DNA from: an uncultured Oscillospiraceae bacterium | GTDB taxonomy: Bacteria > Bacillota > Clostridia > Oscillospirales > Oscillospiraceae | Length of the DNA stretch: 64,000 nucleotides | Assembly (NCBI GenBank): GCA_947589745.1 | Contig: CANQCS010000006.1 | Span: forward strand, 27,221 to 91,220 | Direction: 5' to 3' | Shown here: piece by piece, positions 9,336-17,843 of the stretch | Numbering within the stretch: position 1 is the first letter of the stretch | Layout: each line of letters opens with the position of its first letter | The notes under the pieces: model-generated | Databases searched by the model: none | What the model was told of the DNA's origin: nothing | Seen by the model: the letters and a program-made list of their open reading frames with translations, nothing else | Position numbers and translations under genes: made by a program

Positions 9336-12098
9336 TTACTCCTCCTCCCCGGATGCCGCGGGGGCGTCCCCGCCGTCTGTCTCGCCGTCCGGATCTTCCG
9401 TCTCACGGTCCGCTTCTTCGGCGCCGCTGTCCGGCTCTTCGGTCCCGGCCTCCGATCCCTCCGTCTCCGAAGTGGTCTCGCCGGAGGTCTGGGTATCGTC
9501 TCCCCCGGTGGCCGCCCCGTCCTGGGTCTCGCCGCCGGAGGTCTCGCTGTCGCTGTTCTCCCCGTCCGAGGTCTCCTCACCGGGAGTCTCCTCGCCCGGA
9601 TTTTCCTCATCCGGGGTTTCCTCGCCGGGGTCCGCAGGCACGTCCGCGGGCTGCTGCTTATCCGCCTCAGCCGCGTCGGCGCTCTGCTGGCGCGCCATGT
9701 CGTACAGCACGCCAAAGGGCTCCGCGAACCAGCCGTACTGCTCCGCCACCCAGCCGCCGGACAGGTCGTTCAGCCGGTTGATCAGCTTGGTATAGGCGCC
9801 CGTGGTCTGGAAGAGGGCGGCGGCCGCGTCGTTGACGGCGCACTGGGCGCTGTACATGGCGGACTTCTCCGCGGTCCCCGTGGCGTAGGCCTGGTTGATC
9901 TCCTCCAGGGAGGCCTTCGCCTTGTCCAGCGTCTCCTGGGTGGAGGTGATCCCCTCATAGGCCAGCGTCATATCCAGGATCTGCGTCTTGACGTCCAGCT
10001 CGATCTGGGCCTCGTCCACCTCGTACCGGCCCGCGGCGATGCCCTTGGCGTAGTCCACCGCGGCCTCATACAGGCCGGAGGCGTCCAGGGAGGCCACGTC
10101 GATCACCTTCAGCACCGCCGCCAGATCGTACCCGTCCAGCTTCATGCCGGTGAGCTTCTCCGCCACCAGCCGGGCCTGCTCCTGCACCACCCGGTACTGG
10201 AGCACGGTGCTGTCCAGACTGTCCAGGCTGTCCTGGACCGCGTCCACCGCGTCCTGGACCTCGCGGCCCTGGTCCAGCAGGCGCTGCTGCTCGCTGAGAT
10301 TCTGCTCCAGCAGCGGACGGCTGGCCTCCATGGCCTCCACCGTCTTGCCGTAGGCGTAGTAGTCCGTCAGGGCGTTCATCAGGTCATAGGCGTCCTGGGG
10401 CGTCAGCATCAGCCCCAGCAGGCGCTCCACGTCCGCCGGGTCGGCCTCGCCGCCGCCTTCTCCGCCGCCGGACCCGCCGCCTCCGCCGACGCCCTCCAGG
10501 GCGTCCAGCAGGGCGTCCAGCTGCTCCTGGGCTTGGGCGGCGGTCTCATCCGCCGCGTCGGTCCCCACCTTCAGGTCCAGTCCGCCGGACTGGGCCCAGA
10601 TCACCTCAAAGGGCGCCGCCATCTTCCGGGCATAGACCATGGAGAGGGCGTGGTCCTCATAGTAAAATACGCTCTGGTTCCAGTCCCCGCCGGTGCTGCC
10701 CTGGGGCAGGAATACCCGGCCTCTGGACCGCGTGTTCCGCACCATGTCGTCCCGGTCCTTCCCGGCCCAAGACTCCGAGGCCATCCGGTTGGCCCAGGGC
10801 ATCAGGGAGGCGATGTCCGAGGACTCGTCCGGCGCGAACCAGATGCGGTAGGCGTGGGCGTCCTCCTCCCCCTGCCGGAAGGTACACAGGACCGTCAGGC
10901 CCATGTCGTTGTTGATGGTCAGGAATCCGCCGGCGTTCCGGCCGGACTCGGTCACGTTGGCATCGCCGAAGGCCTCCCGCAGCTCCTCCGCCGTCAGGGT
11001 CAGCATCCAGCCGCCGTCCAGGGTGCCCCGGTCCATCTCACCGGCGTAGATGGTCTTGCCGTTGGGGGTGTAGATCCGGCCGAAGCCGTCGGGGGTCAAA
11101 TCGTCGGCGCCGCCGTCATACCACAGCCGTCCGTTCTTGTACCACTGGATGACGCCGTTGCCCACGCCCTTGCTGAACTCGGAGCTGATCCGGTCCCCGT
11201 TTTTCAGATAGACCGTGCCGGGGCCGTCATAGAGTCCCTCGCCAAAGGAGCCCTTGTACCGCAGGTCCCCCTCTTCGTCATAGGCCGAGCCCTCGCCGTC
11301 GTAGAGGCCGTCGTCAAAGGAGCCCGTGTAGCGCAGGGTGCCGTTCTCGTCGTAGGCGGAGCCCTGTCCCTCGTAGACGCCGTCCACGAAGCCGCCCTCG
11401 TAGCGCTTGGTCCCCTCCTTGTAGGCGGTGCCCATCCCGTTGGGCAGGCCCTCGGAGAAAGCGCCCTGGTAGGACTTCATGCCGTCCTCATAGAGCGTGC
11501 CGGTGCCCTCGTAGACCCCGTTCTCAAACTGGCCCTCGTAGAGCAGCACGCCGGAGACATAGCCGATACCGCTGCCGCTGCGCACGCCGTCCACGAAGCC
11601 GCCCTCGTAGGTGAGGAGGCCCTCCTCGTCGTACTCCTTGCCCTGGCCCTGGAGGATGCCCTCCTCCAGCTTGCCGCTGTACTTGGGGATGGTCTTCTTC
11701 TTGTCGTAGTAGACGATGACCTTGCCGGTCCACTCGGGGATGCGCTCATCCTCCTGGTAGAACCGGGCGGTCAGAAAGTGGCTGAGGATAAAGGGCCAGC
11801 CGATGTAGTACATGAAGAGGCCGAACACCACCAGGGCGATGGCCGCCAGGATCAGGAACGACTTGGAGATGAACAGCCGCTGGGTCTCGATATAGTCCTC
11901 CCGCTTGGTGGGCTTCTTCACCGCCGCCGCCGCGCCCTGGAAGGAGGCGTTGGCCACCTTGGTGGCCTGGCGGGAAAAGTTGGTGATCCTGCGGAAATAG
12001 GCCGCGACGCTCATAAGCCTTCTGGTGAAGAAGGCCTTGATGGTGCGGAAGAAGATCCCGAAGGAAGAGATCAGTTGTCGAAGCAGTTGGCTCAGCAA
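9336..12098 (-). CDS. Membrane-anchored MORN-repeat protein with acidic disordered tail
   Basis: The 920-aa protein starts at TTG 12098, with AGGGGG 8 nt upstream. It has a basic N-terminal region (about 1-80), a hydrophobic segment (about 82-110), about eight MORN repeats (136-322, pattern YEGGFVDGVxxGxGxxYxxNG), a globular part, helical segments (about 560-800) and a Glu/Asp/Thr/Gly/Pro-rich tail from about 806. Positive charges suggest the N-terminus is cytoplasmic and the MORN part outside. MORN repeats can bind lipids or other proteins. It lies in the injection-system operon and may anchor the machine to the membrane or envelope; that is inference. Confidence 0.85.
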   Translation of the reverse strand: MLSQLLRQLISSFGIFFRTIKAFFTRRLMSVAAYFRRITNFSRQATKVANASFQGAAAAVKKPTKREDYIETQRLFISKSFLILAAIALVVFGLFMYYIGWPFILSHFLTARFYQEDERIPEWTGKVIVYYDKKKTIPKYSGKLEEGILQGQGKEYDEEGLLTYEGGFVDGVRSGSGIGYVSGVLLYEGQFENGVYEGTGTLYEDGMKSYQGAFSEGLPNGMGTAYKEGTKRYEGGFVDGVYEGQGSAYDENGTLRYTGSFDDGLYDGEGSAYDEEGDLRYKGSFGEGLYDGPGTVYLKNGDRISSEFSKGVGNGVIQWYKNGRLWYDGGADDLTPDGFGRIYTPNGKTIYAGEMDRGTLDGGWMLTLTAEELREAFGDANVTESGRNAGGFLTINNDMGLTVLCTFRQGEEDAHAYRIWFAPDESSDIASLMPWANRMASESWAGKDRDDMVRNTRSRGRVFLPQGSTGGDWNQSVFYYEDHALSMVYARKMAAPFEVIWAQSGGLDLKVGTDAADETAAQAQEQLDALLDALEGVGGGGGSGGGEGGGEADPADVERLLGLMLTPQDAYDLMNALTDYYAYGKTVEAMEASRPLLEQNLSEQQRLLDQGREVQDAVDAVQDSLDSLDSTVLQYRVVQEQARLVAEKLTGMKLDGYDLAAVLKVIDVASLDASGLYEAAVDYAKGIAAGRYEVDEAQIELDVKTQILDMTLAYEGITSTQETLDKAKASLEEINQAYATGTAEKSAMYSAQCAVNDAAAALFQTTGAYTKLINRLNDLSGGWVAEQYGWFAEPFGVLYDMARQQSADAAEADKQQPADVPADPGEETPDEENPGEETPGEETSDGENSDSETSGGETQDGAATGGDDTQTSGETTSETEGSEAGTEEPDSGAEEADRETEDPDGETDGGDAPAASGEEE

Positions 12099-12137
12099 AG
12101 GAAAGTCCCCCTATCGTCGCGGACACATTTGGAATAC

Positions 12138-12161
12138 AAAAGCCTCGCAGAATTTCGCCCC
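12138..12161. repeat. Short dispersed intergenic motif, copy 1
   Basis: The motif AAAAGCCTCGCAGAATTTCG and the following CCCC lie in the 67-nt gap between the MORN gene and the tail-anchored gene. Close relatives occur at 18996-19019 and 53586-53609, all between genes. Confidence 0.5.
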
Positions 12162-12165
12162 GGGG

Positions 12166-12570
12166 TCACCGGCCCAGCAGGCCCAGCTGGCCCAGGAAGT
12201 AGACGCCCACAAGGGCCGCGGCGATGACCACCGCCACGCCCACGGCCCGCCACAGGAGCCGCCGGCGGTAGTCCGCCGCCTCATACACCGGCTGCACCGG
12301 CGAACAGCGGACATAGCCGTCCGGCGCGGGACGCACGGGCTGGGGCTCGGTGGGCACCACATTTCCGGCCATGGGCCGGGGGGAGAAGCGGCGGCGGAGC
12401 AGTCCGCCCCGCAGCGCCCGGTCCCCGTCCGCGATGGTCTTGCCGGCCAGACGGCTGGCCATGCCCACCAGGCTGGTGTCCCGCCGCAGCTCGGCGGCGG
12501 CCCGGTTGGCCTGGTTTCGCGCAGCCGCCTCACCCTGGCGGCGGATGATGTCAAATTGCGTAGGGGCCAT
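12166..12570 (-). CDS. Small tail-anchored membrane protein of the injection operon
   Basis: The 134-aa protein starts at ATG 12570 after GGAGGGAG. The first 100 residues are polar and Arg-rich without a recognised domain. A single hydrophobic segment ends the protein (LWRAVGVAVVIAAALVGVYFLGQLGLL), with RRR just before it, so the bulk is probably cytoplasmic. It is flanked by two other membrane proteins, the MORN protein and the pseudo-cyclase. The function is unknown; a membrane adaptor for the machine is a reasonable guess. Confidence 0.75.
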   Translation of the reverse strand: MAPTQFDIIRRQGEAAARNQANRAAAELRRDTSLVGMASRLAGKTIADGDRALRGGLLRRRFSPRPMAGNVVPTEPQPVRPAPDGYVRCSPVQPVYEAADYRRRLLWRAVGVAVVIAAALVGVYFLGQLGLLGR

Positions 12571-12624
12571 GGAACTCCCTCCTTATCTCCCGGTCCCCCG
12601 CTCCGTCCCCCAGAGGGGAGAGCG

Positions 12625-12670
12625 GCGGAACCGAACACTTAAATTTAATTACGTTTAAATTACGTTTAAA
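12625..12670. repeat. AT-rich tandem repeat patch in GC-rich operon
   Basis: Just after the pseudo-cyclase stop, the unit AATTACGTTTA is repeated in tandem next to an AAATTT run. The patch stands out from its surroundings. It could hold a promoter or operator for the two genes downstream, but no convincing -35/-10 pair was found. Confidence 0.45.
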
Positions 12671-15293
12671 TCACCGCGTCCAGGCCGATATCCTGGTCGG
12701 GGCGCTTCTCCAGCTGGTCCGCCAGATACAGGTAGTACCGGACGCCGCCGTCCTCCGTGCTGCGGTGGACCAGCTGGAGGAAGATGCTCTTGGCCCGGGA
12801 GAAGTCCCGGCTGTACAGGGCGTAGATGCCCTCGGAGAAGCTGGCGCAGCTCTGCTCCTTGACCTTGCGGACCTCATAGGGGTCGCCGTCAAAGATCTCG
12901 TAGGTCCGCACCGTCTCGCCGCTCTCCACGCACTTGCCCACGTAGCGGCTGGCGTAGCCCTCGATGCCGCCGATGACGGCCTCGGTGCAGAGGATGTTGG
13001 CCTCCAGCCGGTCGCACAGGTGGGTCAGATGCCGGGCGATGGAGAAGCTGTTGGAGATAGAGGCGGGCTCCAGCTGGTTCCCGTCGCCCACGACGCCCAG
13101 CATCACCTCGCCCTCGTCCAGGGCGATATGGACGGTGACCGGGGGCCGTCCGGCGGCCTCCCGCTCCCGGTTCAGCTCGATGACCTCCTGCTGCACCGCC
13201 ACGGCGGTGCTCACGGCGGCGGTGCTGCCGCCCTCAAACACGGCGTCGTAGCCGTTGTACGCGAAGTTGAACACCGTGCCGCCCTTTCCGGACACGATGG
13301 AGGCCGTCCGCTCGATGACCTCGTTGACGTTGTCGAACAGGACCTTGCCGCTGGAGCTGTATACCTCGTCCGGGAAACGGAAGGTCAGCATCATGGCGGC
13401 CAGATGGCGGGAGACGAAAGTCCGCTGGTCCACCTCGGCGATGTCCTCCTTGCCCAGGAGGGACAGTACCTTCTCCGGCACGAACCGGCGGTAGGACTTT
13501 GCCAGGGCGCTCCTGCGCTCCTCCAGCTCCCACATGGTGTGGGACAGGGCGTTCACGTCGTCGGCCAGGCTCTCCAGCTCGTCGCCGCCGCCCAGGTGGA
13601 CCTCCACGTCCCGGTCCCCGGCGGCCAGCCGCTCCATGCCCTCCAGCACCAGGTGGAGGCCCGTGGTGATCCAGCACAGCAGGGCCAGCGTCACCGCCGC
13701 CAGCAGGATCGCCAGGGCCCACAGGCCCCGGACCATCCAGCTGTAGTTGGACCGTCCGGCCTCCAGCAGCCGTTCGCCGCCCACGTCGGCGCTGAGCAGG
13801 TAACTGCCCTGGGCGCGGTAGAGCACGTAGTGGGGCTCTCCGCCACCGGTATAGGTCCAGAAGGCGGCGCCGCTGCCGCTGTTCAGGGTATCCTCCGCCC
13901 TGACGCGGTCAAAGGACGGCGTCAGCTCCGCACGGATCCCCACCTGACGGCCGGCGTTGCCGGACACCAGGTTCCAGATCCCCTCGCCGTCCCGGAAGTA
14001 GACCTCCACGGCCGTATCCCAGTAGCGTCCGCCCTGGGCGCTGGCCACGCTGTCGCTCAGCAGCTCCGGCAGCTGGGGGTCGGTGAACTGGTTCCCCGCC
14101 ACCAGGGCGGAGACGCTGCCCAGGAGGCTCGCTGCCTCCCGCTGGGCGGCGGTGTGGTACGCCGGCTCCACCGCCAGGCGGAGGATGCCCCCCACCGCCA
14201 GGACCGCCGCGGCCACCGCCACGGTCCCCCAGCGCACCAGCAGGGGCAGGCGCAACTTCCGCTGCTCACAGACGATGTACCACAGGGAGAAGGTCAGCAG
14301 CAGCACCCCCAGGGCGATGGCGGCCAGGATCAGCACGCACTGCACCGGGGAGCGGTACAGCATGGCGCTCAGGTCCGACACCGTGCTCCCCCGGTCCAGC
14401 AACAGCCGCTGGCCGTTCATCAGCAGCAGCGCGTCCCCGTCCCGGGTCAGGCTCAGGTCCGTGGCGTTGTCCAGGTCGTAGGCGTCCTTGCTGAGGCTCA
14501 GGTAGGCGTAGGGCCGCCACTCGGCAAAGTCCGCGAAAAACACCCGGAGACCGGCCCCGTCCACATAGTACACGCCGGTGCCAGCCTGTGAAATTTGTAT
14601 CACGTTCTCCCCGGCGCCCAGGCTCACCGGCGGCCGGTCCGTGCGGATCAGCTGCCGCCCGGTGACCAGGGCCAGCGTCCCGTCGGACAGGGCCAGGGCG
14701 CAGCGCAGGTCAGACTGCTCCACGGTCCGCACCCGCTCCAGGCCGCTCTCGGCGCTGGTGCGCTGGAAAAACTCCGCCGTATCGCCCCGGAGCAGAGCGA
14801 AGGTGACCACGCCGTCCACTTCGGAGAAGTCGGACAGGCGCATCCCGGCCATCTGCCCGGGAAGGCTGTCCCCCAGGCAGGGCTCATTCATCAGCATCTC
14901 CGCCGTATCGCCCCCGTCGCTGATCCGGTAGAGCTGGAGGCGGGTGTCCTGTCCCTCCGTGCTGTAGAGGCCCAGGTAGACCGCTCCGCCCGACGCCGGG
15001 TAGAGCACCGTGGGCTTGCTCTCTTTCGGGATCACATCCTTGGCCAGGGTCCAGCGCTCCGTCCGGCGGCCGGCCTGATCGCCGATCACCAGGCGGTAGA
15101 CGCCCCTCTGCCGCTGGAGGGCGTATACGCGGCCCTCGGCGTCGGAGGCGGTGAGAAGATAGCCGCCGCTGCCCACGCCGGTGCGCAGCACGGACACGCA
15201 CTCCGCGCCCAGGTCCCAGAACAGCAGGGCCGCTCCCGCGCTCAGGAGGCACAGGAGCACCAGAAATACTCCGAACTTCGTCAGCTTCTTCAC
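12666..15293 (-). CDS. Multi-pass membrane protein with HAMP and catalytically degenerate class III adenylate-cyclase domain
   Basis: The 875-aa protein has membrane segments near 5-25, 312-335, 350-372 and 520-545, a HAMP-like linker (about 545-600), a cyclase homology domain (about 615-800) and a C-terminal helical, TPR-like end (SEGIYALYSRDFSRAKSIFLQL). In the cyclase domain the first metal aspartate is replaced (MMLTFRF where VLFADI is usual). The second site reads NFAYNGYDAVF instead of KFIGDAVMAVF, losing both the base-reading Lys and the metal Asp. The late VNLAARL motif reads FSIARHL. So it should not make cAMP and is probably a sensor or scaffold. It overlaps the previous gene by GTGA. 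Confidence 0.85.
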   Translation of the reverse strand: MKKLTKFGVFLVLLCLLSAGAALLFWDLGAECVSVLRTGVGSGGYLLTASDAEGRVYALQRQRGVYRLVIGDQAGRRTERWTLAKDVIPKESKPTVLYPASGGAVYLGLYSTEGQDTRLQLYRISDGGDTAEMLMNEPCLGDSLPGQMAGMRLSDFSEVDGVVTFALLRGDTAEFFQRTSAESGLERVRTVEQSDLRCALALSDGTLALVTGRQLIRTDRPPVSLGAGENVIQISQAGTGVYYVDGAGLRVFFADFAEWRPYAYLSLSKDAYDLDNATDLSLTRDGDALLLMNGQRLLLDRGSTVSDLSAMLYRSPVQCVLILAAIALGVLLLTFSLWYIVCEQRKLRLPLLVRWGTVAVAAAVLAVGGILRLAVEPAYHTAAQREAASLLGSVSALVAGNQFTDPQLPELLSDSVASAQGGRYWDTAVEVYFRDGEGIWNLVSGNAGRQVGIRAELTPSFDRVRAEDTLNSGSGAAFWTYTGGGEPHYVLYRAQGSYLLSADVGGERLLEAGRSNYSWMVRGLWALAILLAAVTLALLCWITTGLHLVLEGMERLAAGDRDVEVHLGGGDELESLADDVNALSHTMWELEERRSALAKSYRRFVPEKVLSLLGKEDIAEVDQRTFVSRHLAAMMLTFRFPDEVYSSSGKVLFDNVNEVIERTASIVSGKGGTVFNFAYNGYDAVFEGGSTAAVSTAVAVQQEVIELNREREAAGRPPVTVHIALDEGEVMLGVVGDGNQLEPASISNSFSIARHLTHLCDRLEANILCTEAVIGGIEGYASRYVGKCVESGETVRTYEIFDGDPYEVRKVKEQSCASFSEGIYALYSRDFSRAKSIFLQLVHRSTEDGGVRYYLYLADQLEKRPDQDIGLDAVI

Positions 15294-16027
15294 CGTTTCT
15301 CACCTCGCCTGGCCAGTTTCCGCTTGATCCGTCCCCAGATGAGGGAGAACCAGCGGCGAATAAAGTTCATATCCTCCAGGGCCTCGTAGGCCGCCTGGAT
15401 GCCCCCCCGGCGGTCCCGCCAGAGGGCGTAGAGCCGGACGATGTTGACGCAGCCGCCCTCCTCCACCTCGTCCAGGAAGTCCAGCTGTTCCCTGGGGGTG
15501 CTGAACCGGGGCAGGAGGATCTTCCGCAGCTGGTCCCCGGTCAGATAGACCAGCTCCCTGCTGTTCATCCCCTCCAGGGGCAACACCTTGAACTGGAGCC
15601 GGACCTCCTTGTCGTTGAGGCTGACCAGCACGTTCTCCGACAGCATGGCCGCGCAGCTCACCTCCGGCGGCAGGTCCGCCATGTTGAGGGCCGCGTGGAG
15701 CAGCAGCTCCGCGTACTCCAGGCGCTCCCTCCACTCGTGGTTGTCCCCCCGGAAGAAGATCTGGTCGATGGGCCGGCCGGTCCGCTCCTCGAACACAGTG
15801 ACCAGGCTGTCCCCCTCCAGAAACATGGTCTGGAAAGCGGAGCAGCCCCGCAGCTGGTCAAAGCAGGGGAGGTAGGCGCGCAGCAGCGGGCCCTCGTAGA
15901 TATTCAGCAGGCAGGTGCCCTGCTGCCGGTCCAGGATGTCCACCGCCTCGGCAAAGGCGTAGTCCTCCCTGGTATCCAGCACCTGGACCACCTTGTACCG
16001 GTCCCGCACCAGCAGGATATCATCCAC
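15290..16027 (-). CDS. Uncharacterised protein, possible pseudokinase
   Basis: The 245-aa protein starts at GTG 16027, 8 nt after GGAGGG; the frame stays open further upstream, but the only start there is a TTG overlapping the previous gene. Residues 7-180 look like a much-reduced protein kinase: a DRYKVVQVLD beta strand, a hinge-like SLVTVFEERTGRPI, then an ERLEYAELLLHAALNM helix and SENVLVSLND. No glycine loop, VAIK lysine, HRD or DFG motif is present. The C-terminus is basic (RIKRKLARRGEKR). It is coupled to the downstream pseudo-cyclase gene by a GTGA overlap, so they may form one signalling pair. The fold call is tentative. Confidence 0.72.
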   Translation of the reverse strand: MDDILLVRDRYKVVQVLDTREDYAFAEAVDILDRQQGTCLLNIYEGPLLRAYLPCFDQLRGCSAFQTMFLEGDSLVTVFEERTGRPIDQIFFRGDNHEWRERLEYAELLLHAALNMADLPPEVSCAAMLSENVLVSLNDKEVRLQFKVLPLEGMNSRELVYLTGDQLRKILLPRFSTPREQLDFLDEVEEGGCVNIVRLYALWRDRRGGIQAAYEALEDMNFIRRWFSLIWGRIKRKLARRGEKR

Positions 16028-16064
16028 GCCGCGTCCCTCCTCTCCTGATATTGTCGAAAAATAG

Positions 16065-17843
16065 TTACTCCACAATTACAAACGCGCTGGCGGTGACGGT
16101 GTCGTCGGTCCTGGCCGTGGCCACGATCTCATAGGTGCCCGGGGTCTCCGGGGCCTGATAGAGGCCGTTGTGGTCGATCTCTCCGCCGTTGCTCTCCTTG
16201 ATGGACCAGACCACGCTCTTGTCCTCGCTGCCCACCACGTCGGCCTGGAACTGCAGCTTGCCCCGGCACTCCAGGCGGGAGAACTCCGGCGTCACGCTGA
16301 CGCTCACCCGGCGCTGGGCCAGGATGCGGCTGGTGTCCCGCTCCGGCTTCTGGGCGAAGTAGTGGACCCGCAGCAGGTTTCCGTCCACGGTGTCGTGGAG
16401 CCACAGGCCGATGCGCATGGTGCCCCGCTCGGGGTACACCACCGCCGCCGTCTCCACCCAGGGGGGCGCCATCTTCAGGGCCCGGGACTTGAACACCTCA
16501 CTGCTGCCGCAGAGCAGCGCGGTCTCCTGCTTCTCGTTGTCCACGAACTCCACGCTGAGCCGCACGTCCACCGCGCCGGAGCCCAGGCCGTGGGCGATCT
16601 CCTCGGAGTACACCCGGCTGTTGACCCGGATGCCGCCGGGCAGGGCGATATCCACGGTGCCGTGGGCCACGGCATAGTCGTACTGCTCCGGGGAGGGGAT
16701 GCCGAAGTCAAAGTGCAGGGCCCCGGCGGAGGGCTGGTAGACCGCCTTCACGTCCGGCTTCTGCCAGTACTCCAGGCTCCGCACGGAGGTGGTGACCTCC
16801 AGGTCCCCGGCGCCCTGGCCGCCGCCCGCGCTCTCCCGGGACACGGTCTGCTGGAAAGGCAGGTTGGTCACGCTGCTGACGAACATGCCGCCCGCGGACC
16901 ACAGGAGCTCCAGCTTGGCCAGATACAGGGGGATATCCTCCCCCAGGGTGTGGCGGTCCAGGTTGTCGGTCCTGCGGCGGAGGGCCTGGCGGTCCGTCTG
17001 GTTCCGGCAGAGGTACACCCCCGCGTCCACGGTGAGGTAGTTCTTATAGTGGTGGCTGCCCAGCTCCACGTTCAGCTCGCAGCCCTCGGGGAAAAACTGG
17101 TTCTCCACGTCGCTGAGGGACTTGCAGCGCAGGGGGAAGTCCACGGTGTACACATACCGCTTCTCCTCCCGGCTCTCCCGGTACTGGAGGCGCACCCGAC
17201 CGTTGTCGCTCTCCACGAAGGCATTCTCGCCCTCCAGCACGAACTGGACCGGCGGGGTCTTCTCGTTCTTCACCACCAGCACCTGGGCCTGGAACTCCTC
17301 CCCGGCGCAGACGGAGGACGGCACGGACAGCACCAGCGTCAGCTCGTCGCTCTGGTACAGAACCGACACGTTCTCCCGGCCGGCGGCCTCCAGCAGCTCC
17401 CGGTAGGCCGGGGCCTCCCCGGTGAGGTACAGGCGGTAGCCCTCCCTCGTCAGGTCGAACTGCCGCTGGTCCCCGGTCTGGGCGCCGGTGGCGTTCACCG
17501 GCTCCACGTCCTCCTCGGCGTAGCGGAGGCAGAGGTAGGCGTCCTGCCGGCCCTTCAGGGTCTCCTGGCCCTCCAGCATCTGGAGCTTGCGGAAGAGGGT
17601 CTCCGGCAGCACGATCTCCCGGCCCTTGTAGTCCAGGGCCATGCCGCTGCCGATCATCAGGGTGGACTCGTCACTGGCGGTGACGCCCAGGCCGCACACC
17701 ACGCCGGCCCCGGTGATCAGGCGGTTGAGCAGGGACCGCTTGCCGTTGTAGTAGCGCTGCTCCGTCTCAAAGTCCCGCACGGTCAGCAGTTTTCCGTAGA
17801 AGTAGCGGTTGCGCTCAAAGGGGGAATAGTTGGCGTTATTCAT
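16065..17843 (-). CDS. Large baseplate-associated protein with C-terminal Ig-like domain
   Basis: The 592-aa protein starts at ATG 17843 with GGAGG 8 nt upstream, overlapping the tail-I-like gene by 8 nt. The N-terminus (RNRYFYGKLLTVRDFETEQRY, then LLNRLITGAGVVCGLGV) is a signature I associate with uncharacterised proteins in phage-tail-like loci. The middle (about 180-500) is beta-rich. Residues about 515-592 resemble a bacterial Ig-like domain (SVSVTPEFSRLECRGKLQF, then VVWSI and GLYQAPETPGTYEIVATA). It could be a baseplate wedge or the surface-exposed adhesin of a particle lacking a classic tail fibre. Confidence 0.78.
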   Translation of the reverse strand: MNNANYSPFERNRYFYGKLLTVRDFETEQRYYNGKRSLLNRLITGAGVVCGLGVTASDESTLMIGSGMALDYKGREIVLPETLFRKLQMLEGQETLKGRQDAYLCLRYAEEDVEPVNATGAQTGDQRQFDLTREGYRLYLTGEAPAYRELLEAAGRENVSVLYQSDELTLVLSVPSSVCAGEEFQAQVLVVKNEKTPPVQFVLEGENAFVESDNGRVRLQYRESREEKRYVYTVDFPLRCKSLSDVENQFFPEGCELNVELGSHHYKNYLTVDAGVYLCRNQTDRQALRRRTDNLDRHTLGEDIPLYLAKLELLWSAGGMFVSSVTNLPFQQTVSRESAGGGQGAGDLEVTTSVRSLEYWQKPDVKAVYQPSAGALHFDFGIPSPEQYDYAVAHGTVDIALPGGIRVNSRVYSEEIAHGLGSGAVDVRLSVEFVDNEKQETALLCGSSEVFKSRALKMAPPWVETAAVVYPERGTMRIGLWLHDTVDGNLLRVHYFAQKPERDTSRILAQRRVSVSVTPEFSRLECRGKLQFQADVVGSEDKSVVWSIKESNGGEIDHNGLYQAPETPGTYEIVATARTDDTVTASAFVIVE

